The notes under the pieces: generated by a model
Seen by the model: the letters and a program-made list of their open reading frames with translations, nothing else
Databases searched by the model: none
What the model was told of the DNA's origin: nothing
Made by a program: the position numbers and the translations under genes
Part shown: positions 1 to 13,150 of the stretch, piece by piece
Layout: each line of letters starts with the position of its first letter
Position numbering within the stretch: position 1 is the first letter of the stretch
Assembly (NCBI GenBank): GCA_965153455.1
Contig: OZ234495.1
Coordinates: 12,582,875-12,646,874, forward strand
Source: Sphagnum compactum
Lineage: Eukaryota; Bryophyta; Sphagnopsida; Sphagnales
Direction of reading: 5' to 3'
Length of the DNA: 64,000 nt

Positions 1-80
1 CTGGTAACCAGCTTGCTCAAGTGCGCTGGTCTCGACCTTCATGCACCTTGACTGTTGAAAAGTAACTTGCTGGTTACCTG
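1..80. repeat. Short inverted repeat at window edge
   Basis: GGTAACCAGC at about 3-12 is matched by its reverse complement GCTGGTTACC at about 70-79, with a loop of roughly 57 bases. The left arm is itself nearly palindromic (CTGGTAACCAG). It may be the right end of a larger element cut by the window edge. Nothing coding overlaps it. Confidence 0.45.
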
Positions 81-2285
81 GCCTAGTGGAAATCAAGACT
101 TGTGTCAAGTGTCAACTCCAGACATGTGGATGGGGTCATAAGGAAGTGCAAAGAAGCCTTTCATGTGTACTGCATGTTTGAGGCAAATCAAATTATGTCT
201 CAGGTCAGCACTCCCCCTTATTGTTGGGCAAACCACCTCCTAGTTTGTACCAAGTGCATGCATGCGGCTACGAGATCCTGTTGACAATCACAATGGAATA
301 TTAGAGAGGGTGCACCACCCCCACGGTCTAAAGATCTGATTTGTTTGTTGATTGTGTGACTACAGATTTCATAATGTGGAACATTTTCCGGCGAGTTTTT
401 GGAGACAAGATAATTAACCCTAATTAGCAGGCAAATAACACAAAGCTAGTAGTTCCTGTTGAAGTCATGACTTTTGCTCAAGTAGGCTGCCTGGGTAATT
501 GGTTGGACACTCTTTCTAGAACTAGAACTATATATTGACTCTACCAACCAGATTGGCAATCTTCAAATGCAGAGCATGCATCTAACTTCCCCATGAAAAT
601 AACAAGCAAACTTGGGCTCCATTGGACATCGTCACAAGCAACAAAGCTTCATGATTTTGCCTTCTTATTAGGAGCCCAGGTATAGGGTTTAGGGTTTGTT
701 CTTCTCTCTCAATCTTATGAATACTGTAGAATGTTTGCCATGCCAGCATCTTCTTGCCAAATATACAAATAAATAAATAACAAAAAATTCAAAATTTTCA
801 CTCCAGCAATAACAATAAGAATTTCTTGAAATTCCATCACTTTCCTGGCCATGTAGACCTGGAATAAGCGAAACGACCATTTGGGTACTGCTGGAATGGT
901 AAAGGTACTCCCGTGTATATAAGGTTGACCGGATTTTATAGGCCTGCCTTGTGTCATGTGGTTGTGAATGGGTAGTACCTACATGGAACACAATCTTCAC
1001 ATCTGATGGGGTTGTTGCAGCCAAGAAACTTGAAAATTGCAACTTCTTGCAAGGTGGCTCTGATGCCTTCCTTGTAAGTAACTTGTTCGTCTGCAACAGC
1101 AAGAATGAAACCAGTTATCCTTGTTATGCAATTATGGTCACATATTGGAAACTGCATATTTGTTCAACCAAACAATCCGGGTTGTGCCTACTTGATTGGA
1201 CTGTAAACAACAGCAGAAAATTTTCAGTGTATATCAAGTCGAATCTGTCCTCCACACTTGGTGCCCACATTTTGAACAACCAAACAAAACTCCTGGTGGG
1301 AAAAAATCAAATTCCGCTGGTGCTTTATGCAAGGTAACACCCTTGCAGGTTACTGGTGATTTTTTGCCTTCTTAGTAGGTGGGGGATGTTGTTTGGGAAG
1401 ATGCTAAGCACCCCCTTAACAAGCACTATCTGGTGCAAAAGGTGGCTGACGGTGCTTAGCTGTGCACAGACCTCATGCGTGGGCTTTACCCATTGTGAAT
1501 CACAACTTACAAGGTGAAGGCTATCAGGAACCTAAACATATGTACATGCGCAAAAAAATTTCAAAAAATAAAAAATGAATTGTTTTTGGAAGGTTTCGAT
1601 GGCCATTCACAAGAAGGGAAAAGAACGTTAAAATAGCCAAATTTTTACATTTGATTTTCAGTATGTAGGTAAAAATTATATAGAAGGATGATTGAAGATT
1701 TGTGGTTCAAATCTGGTTTATAACCAGATTTGCCTAAATCTACACTTTTTCTGCAGAGTCCACAGATGATCACCACTTTGGCTACATAAAAAATTCCCCA
1801 ATATGCTGATCATGAGGTGTCCAAGAGGGAAGGGATATTATGACTACTTAAGAGTGGGAGGGATCTTACACCTAGTTGTAAGATCGAGGTGTATGTAGGT
1901 GTGATATCCCTCCTCCTTTTGATGAGGATATATACTCAGGAATATAAAGTACCCTCCAAATACACTAAGATTACAAACTGGAGGGCTGCACTTCAGTTTG
2001 TGAGCAATGGACACTTTTACATCATAAGTCATGACCTGAGTGGCATCATTACAGTTTACATTGTGATCATGATGCTGGCAGGCTCCTGGAGTGGCTCTTC
2101 CATAACAATGCAATGGTGATAACACTGCTTGGTCCTGCCATGAAATTTATACAATTTTAAACACATATTTATTTCTTTTAAGCACATTTCAAAAATTTCC
2201 TTTATGTTGTTGATGGACAAAAACTGCAAGTTTGATTTTAAATTTTTTTTAGATCCATGAAAGTCATGATCAACCAAGGAAAAGA
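81..2285. other. Gene-free AT-rich stretch
   Basis: Only short open frames occur, none with a recognisable domain. The longest (951-1337, plus, 128 codons) overlaps open frames on the other strand and partly coincides with a dispersed repeat, so I do not call it a gene. A two-unit plant telomere-type word (TTTAGGG) lies at 682-697. Such teloboxes occur in some plant promoters, but no transcription unit follows here. Confidence 0.6.
1202..1345 (+). repeat. Dispersed repeat, copy 1 of 2
   Basis: This stretch aligns by eye with 40169-40370. Shared blocks include an AGCAGAAA-TTTT-AGTGTATAT core, TCAAGT(C/A)GAATCTGTCC followed by TCCACA, and a terminal GTGCTTTA..AGGGTAAC-like block. The two copies differ by indels. 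The element type is unknown. Confidence 0.5.
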
Positions 2286-2386
2286 TGACCTACAAAGTAG
2301 GAGTAGGGGCCAAAGTCCCTTGAAGCTAGTGCACTCTATAATGAATCTCAAAATATATTCCTACCTACCAAGGCCCAGCCAAAAAA
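2286..2386 (+). repeat. Dispersed repeat family A, 3' fragment
   Basis: A short truncated copy of the repeat seen in full at 5816-6134 and 8628-8950. It keeps the GGGGCCAAA..TCC block, the CTCTATAATGAATC block and the TACCAAGGC..GCCAA end. It corresponds to the last third of the full copies. Confidence 0.5.
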
Positions 2387-3899
2387 CTTGGGCTCCAAGC
2401 ATCCATAAGGGGTAGACTTGGGTTGTATACAGTTGGAATTGGCCTTAATAAATCCTCCATAAATATTGGTCAAAATCTGGGGTCTCCTTTGAGGTTTGAG
2501 GAAAGGGAAGGTATGTGCAAATTGAATTGTGTCCAGGGGTGACATTTTACACTGAAGAGTGTTGCCGGAAATAAGATTCTGATTTTGGTCTGTTAGGTAC
2601 ACCGGAACATCCATGTTCCCAGGGAACAATGGTACAGCAGTTGCACCTGAGAACCCGGGTTTTTCCTTTGCAGAAGTTGTGGAGGCCAAAAAAGTGCTAC
2701 TGCCATGTAAATGGCAAAGGAAAGTTTGTGACACAGAAATTCCTAGGGTGCAATTTCAGGCATTCAATTATTGTTTTTTTTTCTTTTTCTTTTGGGGTTA
2801 GTTTTTGGCTAGGGTTTTCATAAGATAATTAGCCATTTGGCAAAAATGTGTCTTTTGGCAATTAACATGTTTTATATGTCTTTGTTTTGACAATTGGCAA
2901 ATTTTGCATATAGGCATTTTGATGATCAACATGTTTTAAGCATCTTTGTTTTGGTGATAGACAACTAGCTAAGAACATTGTTAGAACCTAATTTCTCATA
3001 CATTTGGATTGCTTAAGCCAAACGATTCAAAGCTTAATAAGAAAATACGTTTCCTTCAAGGGAATCAAACTCCAACCATAAAGGCCTTGCCCATGCAATA
3101 AGGAACATTTGCAACCCCACACGTTAAGAAAGAAACTCAACAAAGACCCCAACTTTGAAACATTCGACCCAACACCCAAGTGAACATCCACATCTTGTTT
3201 TCTTGCTTAACATCAAGATTGAAGAACAAATTGCTTGCATGACCATTGATTACCACAAAGGAAAAAAAATCGAAACATGTTTTGGTTGTTGGTAGCTAAA
3301 ACAAAATGCAACAACCAAAAGGAATTTAAAACAGTGTTTAAAAGCTCAAAGCAAAAATTGGCACTAGTTATGCGTTAAAGAGATGTACCTTAAAACAACA
3401 TTAGAGGTGAGCTCTATCAATTTGTTTGGTACCTCACTTTCTCCTCTTTCCAATGTGAGATATCATCCTAGTATGGAAAAGTAGATTGGCTCAAATTGTT
3501 TTGGTTGAAAATGTAAACACAAATATCAAGATGTGTTGTCCAATGGTTTCGCAACTTGTTTTTCATGAAGGTCAAATTGTTGAATGTCATATAGAACTCA
3601 TGACTTGAACCACAACTATTTCAGCAAGTTTGTTATATTCATTCAACTTATGTGCCAAATTGGGGGAGCTATCCATTTTCATTCATAACTTGGAAATTGG
3701 GTTTTTATTAGAGTTTTTAGTCATTATTGACTTTGCATTATGAAATCATGGTTAGTTGAAAAAATGAAGATTGCACATCAAGTTGTTGTGAGTCCAACAA
3801 CAGGGAACAAAAACTCCAATTTTCTTCTTCTTTCCAATTCAAAAGGTAGTTTTAATTAGTGCCAAGTGGATTGGAAATGCAACATCAAAATTCTTTCTA
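2387..3899. other. Gene-free AT-rich stretch
   Basis: No recognisable protein or RNA gene. A 128-codon open frame on the minus strand (2348-2734) has no recognisable motif and is overlapped by plus-strand frames. A pyrimidine run (T-rich, 2775-2795) lies just after it. Confidence 0.55.
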
Positions 3900-3900
3900 T

Positions 3901-5060
3901 TTAGTTATTACTATGGATAAACATTCCCATCACACTCATGAGTTCACGATTTGGAAGTTTGTGCTGCAACCATAAAATCAAACTTTGGGCTACTTCTTTG
4001 CATGCACCTTTGACCTTGCATGCTAATATAGTTGTAAGATTCTCTATGAATTGAATGGCATAACCCATTAACAAACCTTGTGTGCACACCAAAAGTTCAT
4101 TCACCAATTTTCAAGCCAAAGATTTCTTGCAAATGTGCAAAACCATACCATTACCTTAAAAGCAAATTGCCCATTGGAATGGTTTGATCAAAGAGTTGAA
4201 AGCATCAAAAGTTGGATCTTCAAAACAAGAGTATGGATAATCTACAACCTAAACAATTTAACCTTTGCAAGTTTGACAACATCCACAATTCAATAATGAA
4301 CCCATTTCAATCTTGCACAAACCTGATCAAAATATGCGCCACCTCCAGCATGGGCAAAAAACAAGGTAGAACAATAATTAGTTCAAGGTTACAAAGCAAA
4401 ACCACATTGTTTTGAACAACCTTGTTTTTTTGTTGAATCCAAGTGCATTTTCACAATGAGAGATTTGTATCTTGACATAATATGTTTCAAAGGGTTTAGC
4501 ATATTGATCCAATGTTTCTTCACATTTTTAAACAACTTTTGACCTTTAGTAGCAAAGTTTTTGCAAGTTTGGAAAAGTCAAGGTTAATTTTGGGGTTGTG
4601 AACAAAGAATGCACATAGTGCTTGCAACAATGTCTCAATATGAGTAACTAGAGATAATTTGGATAAAACAATGATAAACAAGTTAATTTGGTGTACCACA
4701 CAATGGACAATGATAAGGTAAGGAACAATACTATTTTTTACTTGGGTAATAATGTTTGTGCGATGGCCCCAAATGACACAATCATTGTCATACTAAAACC
4801 CAAGACATACCCACTAAAAAATTAACTACTTTTCAATTAAACCTCCAAATTTAACCATGTTCTACAAAATAATAATCATAATGCTTTCAGTTGTTGCACC
4901 CATTTCAACATGTTCAAGCATCAATGAAATTGGAATTTGAAATTTTTCATCATGTAAACATAAACATTTGTCCATTATTGGTTGTTGATCATTGTCACTT
5001 CATTTGAATTCAAGACAAAGAAATCACATTCTTGCACAATAATTTTGGTGTTTTTCAAAA
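3901..5060 (-). pseudogene. hAT-type transposase fossil (copy 2, no N-terminus)
   Basis: Reading the minus strand downward from about 5.06 kb gives pieces of a plant hAT-like transposase in order. First comes SNEVT followed by a disrupted NNQ.W at about 4984-5010, the place of the DEVTT segment. Next is HCVVHQINL at about 4683-4712, which corresponds to the family's HC.AHRTNL. Last is an open frame 4107-3901 (68 codons) that contains FIENLTTILACKVKG and ends near LPNRELM, like the hAT C-terminal (F/L)P.RELM..LG segment. Stops and frameshifts separate the pieces, so it cannot be functional. Pieces and order match the fossil at 26.2-28.1 kb. The presumed catalytic Asp reads as Asn in both copies. 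The BED finger was not found; the 5' part may be lost. Confidence 0.6.
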
Positions 5061-5815
5061 TGACCTCATGCATGTTTTTTTCCATTTCCCACCCACTCGT
5101 ATTAGTCTAGTCTTTCCTCATGTTGTTATTCACATTTAACAATAAGTATCTAAAAACTTCAAATTTCATCACTAATCAACAATGGTTTATAAGTAAAAAT
5201 ATTTCCAAACTGAATCAATTATTTTTGTAGCTTCCATGAATTTTAGGGTGAACTGAACTAAGGACGGATTAATTACCTCGATTTATATAAATCCTCTCAT
5301 TTTTTTAATGTTTTGCATCATTGTTGTAAAACCAATTTCCAAGGGCAACATTAATTATGGCAACAATTGCCTTGCAATTATTGGCGTGTTTTTAGAAAGT
5401 GTCTAGTTTAGGTCATAACAACTTTTCTTTTCGTTCAATTGTAGAACAAATGACACACCTCACTCAAAACATTAGACCATTTGGTTTTAAAACAAATTGA
5501 GCTTAGGGGAATTACGTAGTTTAATTGTCTTTGAAAACTCCAAACTTTTCATAAGATTTTTTAGGTTTCAAGTGGACAAATGGTTGGTTTGTAATAGAAC
5601 TATTGAGTAGAGATGGATTGATGGATGGAGGAGCAAAAGAACTTGGAGTTGAAGCACATAGAGATGGATTAAGACTAGGAATTGAATGCCAAAACCAAAC
5701 CATATAAAAGAAAATTGAAACTTGAAATTGGGGGGTGGTAATGGAGCCATCTCTATTGATTGAACTAAAGATTGATTGAACTCTCGGAAAGATAGAAAAG
5801 ATGTGCACACAACTT
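5061..5815. other. Gene-free stretch upstream of the hAT fossil
   Basis: AT-rich. Two overlapping minus-strand frames (5521-5808 and 5568-5849, about 95 codons) show no recognisable motif. This is where the N-terminus of the hAT fossil would be expected, but I could not find a BED-type finger. Confidence 0.45.
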
Positions 5816-6134
5816 GAACAAGGGGTATGTCACACAATGGCCTTGCCATTTACATTGAAAAAGTATCTTAAGCCAAAAGAAGAATTATGAAAACTCAAAT
5901 ATTTCACCATGCAAAAATATAATCTTAAAAAAATCCTCCAAAAGAAACCAAAAGCCTTCAATATATTATAATTCTATAATTAATTTCAAGTTTCAACAAA
6001 AGCCAAAATATCATCTTTCAAAAATCCTCATAAAAAAATAAACTTATGACCTAGGGGCCAAAATCCTTTAAACTATTATACTTTATAATGAATCTGAACA
6101 CAATATCCTTGCCTTGGTAGGCAAAGCCAAAAAG
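5816..6134 (+). repeat. Dispersed repeat family A, full copy
   Basis: About 319 bp, beginning GAACAAGGGGT and ending at GGCAAAGCCAA. It aligns almost end to end with 8628-8950, differing mainly by single-base changes. A truncated copy lies at 2286-2386 and an inverted one at 35142-35352. There are no open frames and no obvious terminal inverted repeats. It may be a SINE-like unit or part of an LTR; the class is undetermined. Confidence 0.7.
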
Positions 6135-8627
6135 AAGAAGAGAAGAATGCCCACCAATGTGGAGACTTGGAGAATTGCAGCTCGAAGCTTGCACGTTGAC
6201 AAGGCTTGAAGAATGTTTTGCATTATATAATGTTCAATAGCCAATTGCTAGTGGCTTACACCATTTGGATTTTTCAACGTAAGCACCTAAAGTAAGTTGT
6301 AACAACTTGGATTGATGTAGAAACAACAAAAGTAAGTTGTACCTTGGTCCATGCACTTGTAAGTCACATTGAACATCGAAGCTTAACAACTTGTAATGCA
6401 AGATCATCAAGATTTGGTGATAGTTGCCTTTCAAAAACAATGTCCGATCATTGAGGAAAACCACATAAAAAATTGCAATGTTGAATGGACATAATGTTTA
6501 CAAATTGCATTTCAAGCTCAACTACAATGTCCCTTGGTCCTTGATTTTTTTAATAAAGTTCATACTAGATCACCCTTAAACGTTGCTACCAAAAACATGC
6601 ATTCTGCAAAAAAAACCCTTGAATGCTTGAATGAACAACACATATTTTTGTGAAAGGAATATGTTACCTTATGCGAGTGAAAATGAAGGAAAGAGATTAG
6701 CTCTTTTGTTGAACTTGCCCCTAACATTGTCGATGTTTGGTAAATCCAATGATCTACAAGATTGTGATGGAGGTGATCCTCTAAATAAATAAATAAATAA
6801 AGGAAAAACACTCGACAAAGGAACAAGAGAAGAAAAAAGAAAGGACCAAAGGCCAAACAAAAGATCACACTTAAAAATGCAAAACGCACAATGGGGAGAC
6901 TAAGAGGAGAAAACCTGAAACCTAGGACCTAAACCCATCACCAGTAGCACTAAGCAAATCCTGCAAGGAGATGGGCGTCTATAGCTAGGGAGAGGATCTG
7001 GCTACCATGTGTAGGATCAAGGGGGTTTTGGGGTGACTAAAAAAATATAAAGACATAAAAATCACAAAGGACCTTTAGCAGCCCCTTTTTCCTTGTCAAA
7101 ATCTGAAGAGAAATTGCCAGGAAAAAAAGTTGCTGAGAACACAATGAGACCAGTAAGATGGGCTTCTATTTTGTCAGGTGATAACTGGTTCCACCAGGAC
7201 CTGTTCCAGAGTGATTTCCCCACCCGCTTGATTCCCATTTCAAGCACGTTCTTGACCATGGAGTCACATTACAAGTGAAACTGACTGCACCAAAAAATGC
7301 CTGAATCGAACACCCAAACCTTGGGGTGGCCAGTAGATGGAATCAAATGTCCATGAAATGAAGGGTGTAAAAACAATTTCTTCATGACACTCACAATCAC
7401 GTTTCCACGGTTGTGGAAATTGGCTTGTACTCCAGTTAAGATATAAGTTTTTGAGAGAAAGGAATTGCAGTAAAGCAGAGGAGCTGGAATTGTGGCCATG
7501 ATTAGCATCACATGTGTTTCTTGTTTCGTCCCTTTCCTTCTAAAGCTATGATTAGCACACCATGAGTTCCTTGTTTTGTTTCTTTTTAGGATTGTCTAGT
7601 CACTAGGGCTAATCCAGGACATCTTGCTCTTATTACAGGTTGAGAATTTTTAGAAATGTTCAGCTTGTATTAGCCTATGGTGGGTCAATAGTAGCTATTA
7701 CTAGATTCCATAAGATGAATGGGTGTATGAATTTATGGATAGTCCAAACATGCTACATTTGGATTGCAAAAATAATTTATATGACTCCGCCCACTTGACA
7801 CTGGGAAGTTCTAATTTTGGAAAACCTTCTAACGCTTGATCAGTTCAGATTGATGTCCATCTGCTCACTTTTGTACTTTGTGACAAATGCTTACACTTGA
7901 GGATTGACTGAATCCTCTGTTCTGCCCAGAAATGGAAATTCTGTGTATTTTATAAAAGAAAATGCAATGATATTCATACAATCCTGTAGGGGAAAAAAAC
8001 TTGGAATTCTCACAACATGATCATATATGAAACTCCTTTGGTTTGTTGTGAGCTAATGATAGTTTTGTCAATAGTAGTGATAACGTAATGCCAATTCTTC
8101 TCTGTAAGTTATGACAATCCCAAGATTTATGGATGTAACTCTGAACATTTGAAAAATTAAGGTTTCATTTTTGGCGATTTTTTGTCCCTTGGCAACCCAA
8201 AATAGAATCCAGTGTGACTCATACAAAGTTATTTTGTGAAGAAAATGGACCAAAGTAGCCAAAGTTAGAAGAAAAGAATTCTGAAATCGTCATATTTAAA
8301 CAATGTGTTCCAAAAAGTCACAAGAGTGTAGCAGGATACTTGAAATTTTCTACTTTCCAATCTCATTTGTAGCAAAATTTGGCTAATTCCTCCTGGGGAT
8401 GATTTGATTGCCAGTGCGGCTTCATCACAAAATTGAAAAAAAAACCCCGATTGATATTATACATAGATATTGAAAATACTTGAGGCCTGATATGTAAAGA
8501 TGGACTTGTGGGTTCATATCTGTTGTGTGATGAAGTTGAATTGTATGCTGTTATCATGGATGACTATGCATACATTTTCAGGGTCTGTTTGAGTCCTACA
8601 ACTTTTAATTTTTTTGTGCCATAAAGT
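6135..8627. other. Gene-free stretch between two family A repeats
   Basis: Short frames only. The largest (6560-6889 minus, 109 codons) is low complexity, rich in Phe and Leu, and crosses an AAAT microsatellite (6782-6800). Frames at 7062-7278 are open on both strands but carry no recognisable motif. Confidence 0.55.
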
Positions 8628-8950
8628 GAACAAGGGGTGTGTCACATTGGGGCCTTGCCATTTACATGAAAAAGTATCTCAAGGCAAAAGAAGAATTATG
8701 GAAATTCAAATATTTCACCATGCAAAAATATAATCTTCAAAGAAGTCCTCTAAAAGAAACCAAAACCCTTCAAGATATCATAACTCTATAATTAATCTCA
8801 AGTTTCAACACAAGCCAAAAATACCATCTTTCAAAAATCCTCATATAAAAATAGACCTATTACCTAGGGGCCCAAAATCCGCTAAGCTACTATACTCTGT
8901 AATGAATCCAAACACAATATACTTGCATTGGTAGGCAAGGCCAACAAAGT
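8628..8950 (+). repeat. Dispersed repeat family A, full copy
   Basis: Second full-length copy in the same orientation as 5816-6134. Both copies start at GAACAAGGGG, a shared left boundary that suggests a defined element end rather than random homology. Confidence 0.7.
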
Positions 8951-10002
8951 GCACAAGTAATGTGCTTGAACCCTGATTGTAAATAGCTATTACACATTGA
9001 ATTGTTACTTCACTCAAGTAACTAAGAAAAACATTGCAGACCACCAGATCAAGCAATTTCAGTAGCCATTAATTTTTTCTTCACACCTCCGCACAAACCT
9101 ATTCAACACCCTCTGTGTATTAATACACTAATACTATAACCCTTGTCTGGGTTTATGGTAAGAACAATTTTTTTGAGTTTATGACCTGGTTGTTATGAAA
9201 TTTGTTCCAAATTCTGGCTGCAAAAGGCACAATGATACGGCCAGAAAGATCCAAAGATCTCCTGACCAAGTTGGTAAAGAAGCATCTTGGGTACTTCTAG
9301 TGATTTGACAATATTTGTCTGCTAGAATGATGTGGCTCCTGAGACCCTACAAACAATTGTCGGTTTTGAAGACTTCTGCCTTTGTGGTCTTAAGATCTGG
9401 TACGGTACCCCTGTGTACCCATCTCCAATGATCTATTTGCCATTTGCTTGCAGGCAACAGCTGCTATGCACAAATAAGAACAAAGTTGGTGTAGAGGTAC
9501 TTCACAGACCTTGATGGAGGTGATACTCCACAGTTGAGCTCTAAGTAATTAACAAGAGGTCTGTGACTCTGTAGTCTCCATTCTCACCCAAGTTTGACAA
9601 CATATTAGTGAGTGTGACATCCAGTGGCAATATGATCAGACTTGCAAAACTCCATTCAGCAAATGGAATCATTCAAAATGTGAATAGTTGAAAATTTGCA
9701 GCACTCATGGGATGAATCTGTTGAGGTAATGCATGAGGGTTGAAGGGATTCAAAAGCTTGAACAACCCCTTTCTCAACTCTAGAAATTAAAAGGAACGTC
9801 TTAGTTGCATCTCCATTTACTGAACATAAAGAGTGCAAAAGTTGAGAGTCAAAAAAACATTTCAAAGTTGAGGGAAGGCTCAATTTCAATGCATTAAACT
9901 TGAGTCCAAACAACATTTTCAATTCAAAAGTTGGAATAGACGATACCAAGAAGTTGAATTGTAGGTATTTAGTAGATCCATTGAGAATAATTTATCTACA
10001 AA
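8951..10002. other. Gene-free stretch
   Basis: Nothing recognisable. The 97-codon minus frame at 9656-9949 shows no known motif and no intron-exon context. Confidence 0.5.
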
Positions 10003-10810
10003 GGAAGGTAGTTTGTTTGTTTTGTTTGTTGCATTGAGATCTCCCAAACCACAATATCTCTTGTTGTGCTCTTAGTATCTTTGAAAAGCCCTTGATCATT
10101 CGGGGCGCATGGAGTTAGTTGGTTTCTTAATGTTTTGACCTATAGTGGAGAAGTTATTGATTATTGAACAATCTTTTCATTGAAAAATCATTTAAGTCAA
10201 AATTTAAAATTATAGAGGAATTTGGGCATGATCTTGGTATTAGTGGAAAAGCCATCAATGAGTAGGATTTAATGAAAGTGATTTGAAATTTTTTAGACCT
10301 AAGATGTGGAGATATTTGAATTTCGAGTATTTTTTGTCATTGGAAACTTAATTTAATTACAAAAAATGGTTTTGGAAAGGAAAAATAGTTGAGTAACTAG
10401 TTCACACTTAGGCCAATGACATAGATTACACTAGTCTATCTTTTAGGGAAGGTAGTTTGTTATGTTTTGTTTTGTTTCTCATGTTGAGATCTCCCATTTA
10501 CCATGGTGCATTCCTCTATGCCTTTTGCGCCATTGGAAAGTTCTCAATGAATAGAGGTGCATGAAGGTGGTTTTGTATTGTTTAGACCTATGGTGCAAAA
10601 GTTATCAAATAATATTGAACAATTTTGTCAAAGAAAATTCATCAAAATTGAAAATAAAATTAAAAAAAATTAGGGAATGTTTTTTAGTATTGTTGAAATC
10701 CCTTTATGAATGGATTTCTTGGAGGTAATTTCATAATTTTTAGACCTAAGGTGGGGGAGATATTGGATTTTGACTAATTTTCACTAGTGGAAATAATTAA
10801 TTTAAAGTTT
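10003..10810 (+). repeat. Two-unit tandem repeat, period about 443 bp
   Basis: Unit 1 starts at 10003 and unit 2 at 10446, both with GGAAGGTAGTTTGTT. Each then has a GTTTTGTTT run, TTGAGATCTCCCA, a block like (T)AGACCTATGGTG..AAGTTAT, and a second block near the 3' end reading TTTTTAGACCTAAG. A third, shorter copy lies at 33255-33440. The units have diverged by substitutions and indels and have no coding content. Confidence 0.65.
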
Positions 10811-12994
10811 AATATATTCTTTTCGCACAATGGGGCTTTATTATGAAGATCTTGTTTATACTTGGAACATTTATACAATTCTATTTACACCTGGGCAAAT
10901 GGCATATGCCACAATAGTGGTCTATAAATAGCTATTTGGATGAATTGAACAATGTGAAATTGAGTTTGGACTTGCACATATGAAAAATATACAATGTTAT
11001 TTTAAAAGGCTAGTAAAAAATATAATTGATTTGATTGGTTAGTAACAATGATTTGTCCATGGAGTGGTATTTAATTAATACTCAATCTACATTGTCTACG
11101 ATTTCATGGTTATGCACGCACAGGGTGAGGTGAAAAGTTTCACACTATTTTGAATGTGGTAGACATTGGTAGAGCCCTCATCCCATGTGTAGTCGAAATT
11201 TCTCTTTTTTTGCCTGGATGGTGAGGTCTTGTAGAAGCCTATATAACAATCCTTGTGTAGTGTTTAAGACATTGAGGATTTATGTAATTAGTTAACATTA
11301 TTCAATTTTCCATTCCATTTGACAATGAAGTGATGGATTTTTGCTTTGTTTTTATCTAATTGTTTTGGCTTTAGGCAAGAATTAAGATTGATTACCATTG
11401 TTAGGAATTTATTGTAGAATAGTAAGTTTTTAATAGTTATTTGTTGTTGGACCTTAATGTGACTTAGGTTCTAGCTTCTTGGGGTTAGGTTTTGTTTAAA
11501 TGTTTTAAAATTATTTTCCTTCACAATGTTTTGTGCAATTTTTGGAACAAAATGCCAGATAACACAATGTTAAATGTGTGATAATGAAATATAAAATTGT
11601 AATCTTGTAATATGAAACAAGGACATCATAAAAATGTTCAAATTAAGTTTTCATGCATATTAATATGGTAGTTTGGTTGTATTATAAACACCAAATTCTT
11701 GTTTTGTAAAGGGAAATATATTTTTCATATAATTATTATAGTAGAAACATTTGTATAAGAAAGAATTATTGTAATTAGATATGCATATATGATTTGTTCG
11801 GTGCCTTATTTATCTTCTTAAATATATTGATGGGCCTTTAGGATATTAAGAGTGTGTTGAAATGTCACATTTTTGTCCACTTAACAAATTATCTTGTGTC
11901 AATGGGGCCCAATCACCTCCTAATATATTTATCATGATGTATTCTATTATTCTATTTTATTTTAATATTTTAAAATTGTAATCATATGGCTTATAAATGG
12001 GTCCCATGCTTTTAAAATATATAGAATGCATGATTTATTTTTCACCAAATCTCATGAAATACCAGGATTTTTTTTATATTTGAACCCAAAATGAATACAA
12101 AAATGTTGTTGTATGGTTTGAAAGTTTGAAGATCTTGACACAACTTTTTTGCAATCCATATGACTATGTGGGAAAATGGTGGAAATGTTTAAAAACGTTT
12201 TGACATTTTGAAAATACCTAAAATTGCAATACCATATCATATTTGTGTCATTCAAGCAAATTGTGACTCATTTTATCTTTGAAGGATTTATGTTCAAGAT
12301 TGATTAAATTGGAGTTTTGTCCTTTGTGTCATGAGATTCTAGCGTACAAGCGGGAGGTGCGATTGACTTCAAATTTCTTGTTTTCATTGTGTGTTTGTGC
12401 TTTGGATTCTTGTGGTTGTAAGCAAGTTTCATTTGTAACACCAAAGATTTGCATATGTTTGTATATGTGCGACTTTGTTAATTTCAATAGTGTTGGGAAT
12501 CAGTATAGGACTACACAAGACCACAAAATGAATATTACTCAAGGAAAGTTATTTAAAAAAATTGGCAATTGTCTTTTGATTTAAACCTAAAGGAAAATAA
12601 TCCAATGAATCCTTCAGTTTGAAAGGCATTTCAAAGTTAGTTCCTTCACAAAAATTGGATAGGTATAAATTCATACAATAGTTATAATGTGAATCGGGTG
12701 TCCTTACGAGGACAATGCAAAAAGAACCATACTCTTTGTCTCCACTTATGAGGCATCAAAGTTGAGGCAATGAACAAACTTTACACTTATCGAAACGATG
12801 ACATTGTGGGCTTTATTCTATGGTTCACCACAATCACTTGTTGAATCTTTCAATGAAAAAATTCTAGACACTTTTGTTTTTAAGTTGGCAAAGCTCTCTT
12901 ATTTTTTTATATTGAGAAAATTATAAAGAAGTTCAAGAGTGATGAACAAACTTGTGCTTATCAATGATATTAAGGCATTGAGGTGGACATAGGT
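10811..12994. other. Gene-free AT-rich stretch
   Basis: Very AT-rich with few open frames. The 101-codon plus frame at 12279-12584 is Cys-rich but has no spaced zinc-binding pattern and no recognisable family. No structural RNA was seen. Confidence 0.55.
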
Positions 12995-13150
12995 GTAGAT
13001 GAGTTAACACCCATGTTTACGGAAGATCTTCTTGGTCAATTTTCACCAATTTTTTAGGGTATTGTTGTTCATGTAGGTGAGTTAACACCCATGTTTGTGG
13101 GAGATCTTGTTGATCAATTTTCACCAATTTATTAAGGTATTATTGTTCAT
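12995..13150 (+). repeat. Tandem duplication, 78-bp unit x 2
   Basis: Two adjacent units, 12995-13072 and 13073-13150. Each starts GTAG(A/G)TGAGTTAACACCCATG and ends near TTGTTCATG. They differ at only a few positions, so the duplication is younger than most of the surrounding decay. Confidence 0.8.

Noticed and set aside
682-697. Interstitial telomere-type repeat
   Set aside because: Only about two units (TTTAGGG), too short to call a telomere remnant; noted as a telobox only.
951-1337. 128-codon plus-strand open frame, possible gene
   Set aside because: No recognised domain, overlapped by open frames on the minus strand, and its end lies in a dispersed repeat also found at 40 kb.
2348-2734. 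128-codon minus-strand open frame, possible gene
   Set aside because: No motif, antisense frames of similar length, and its end overlaps a repeat fragment.
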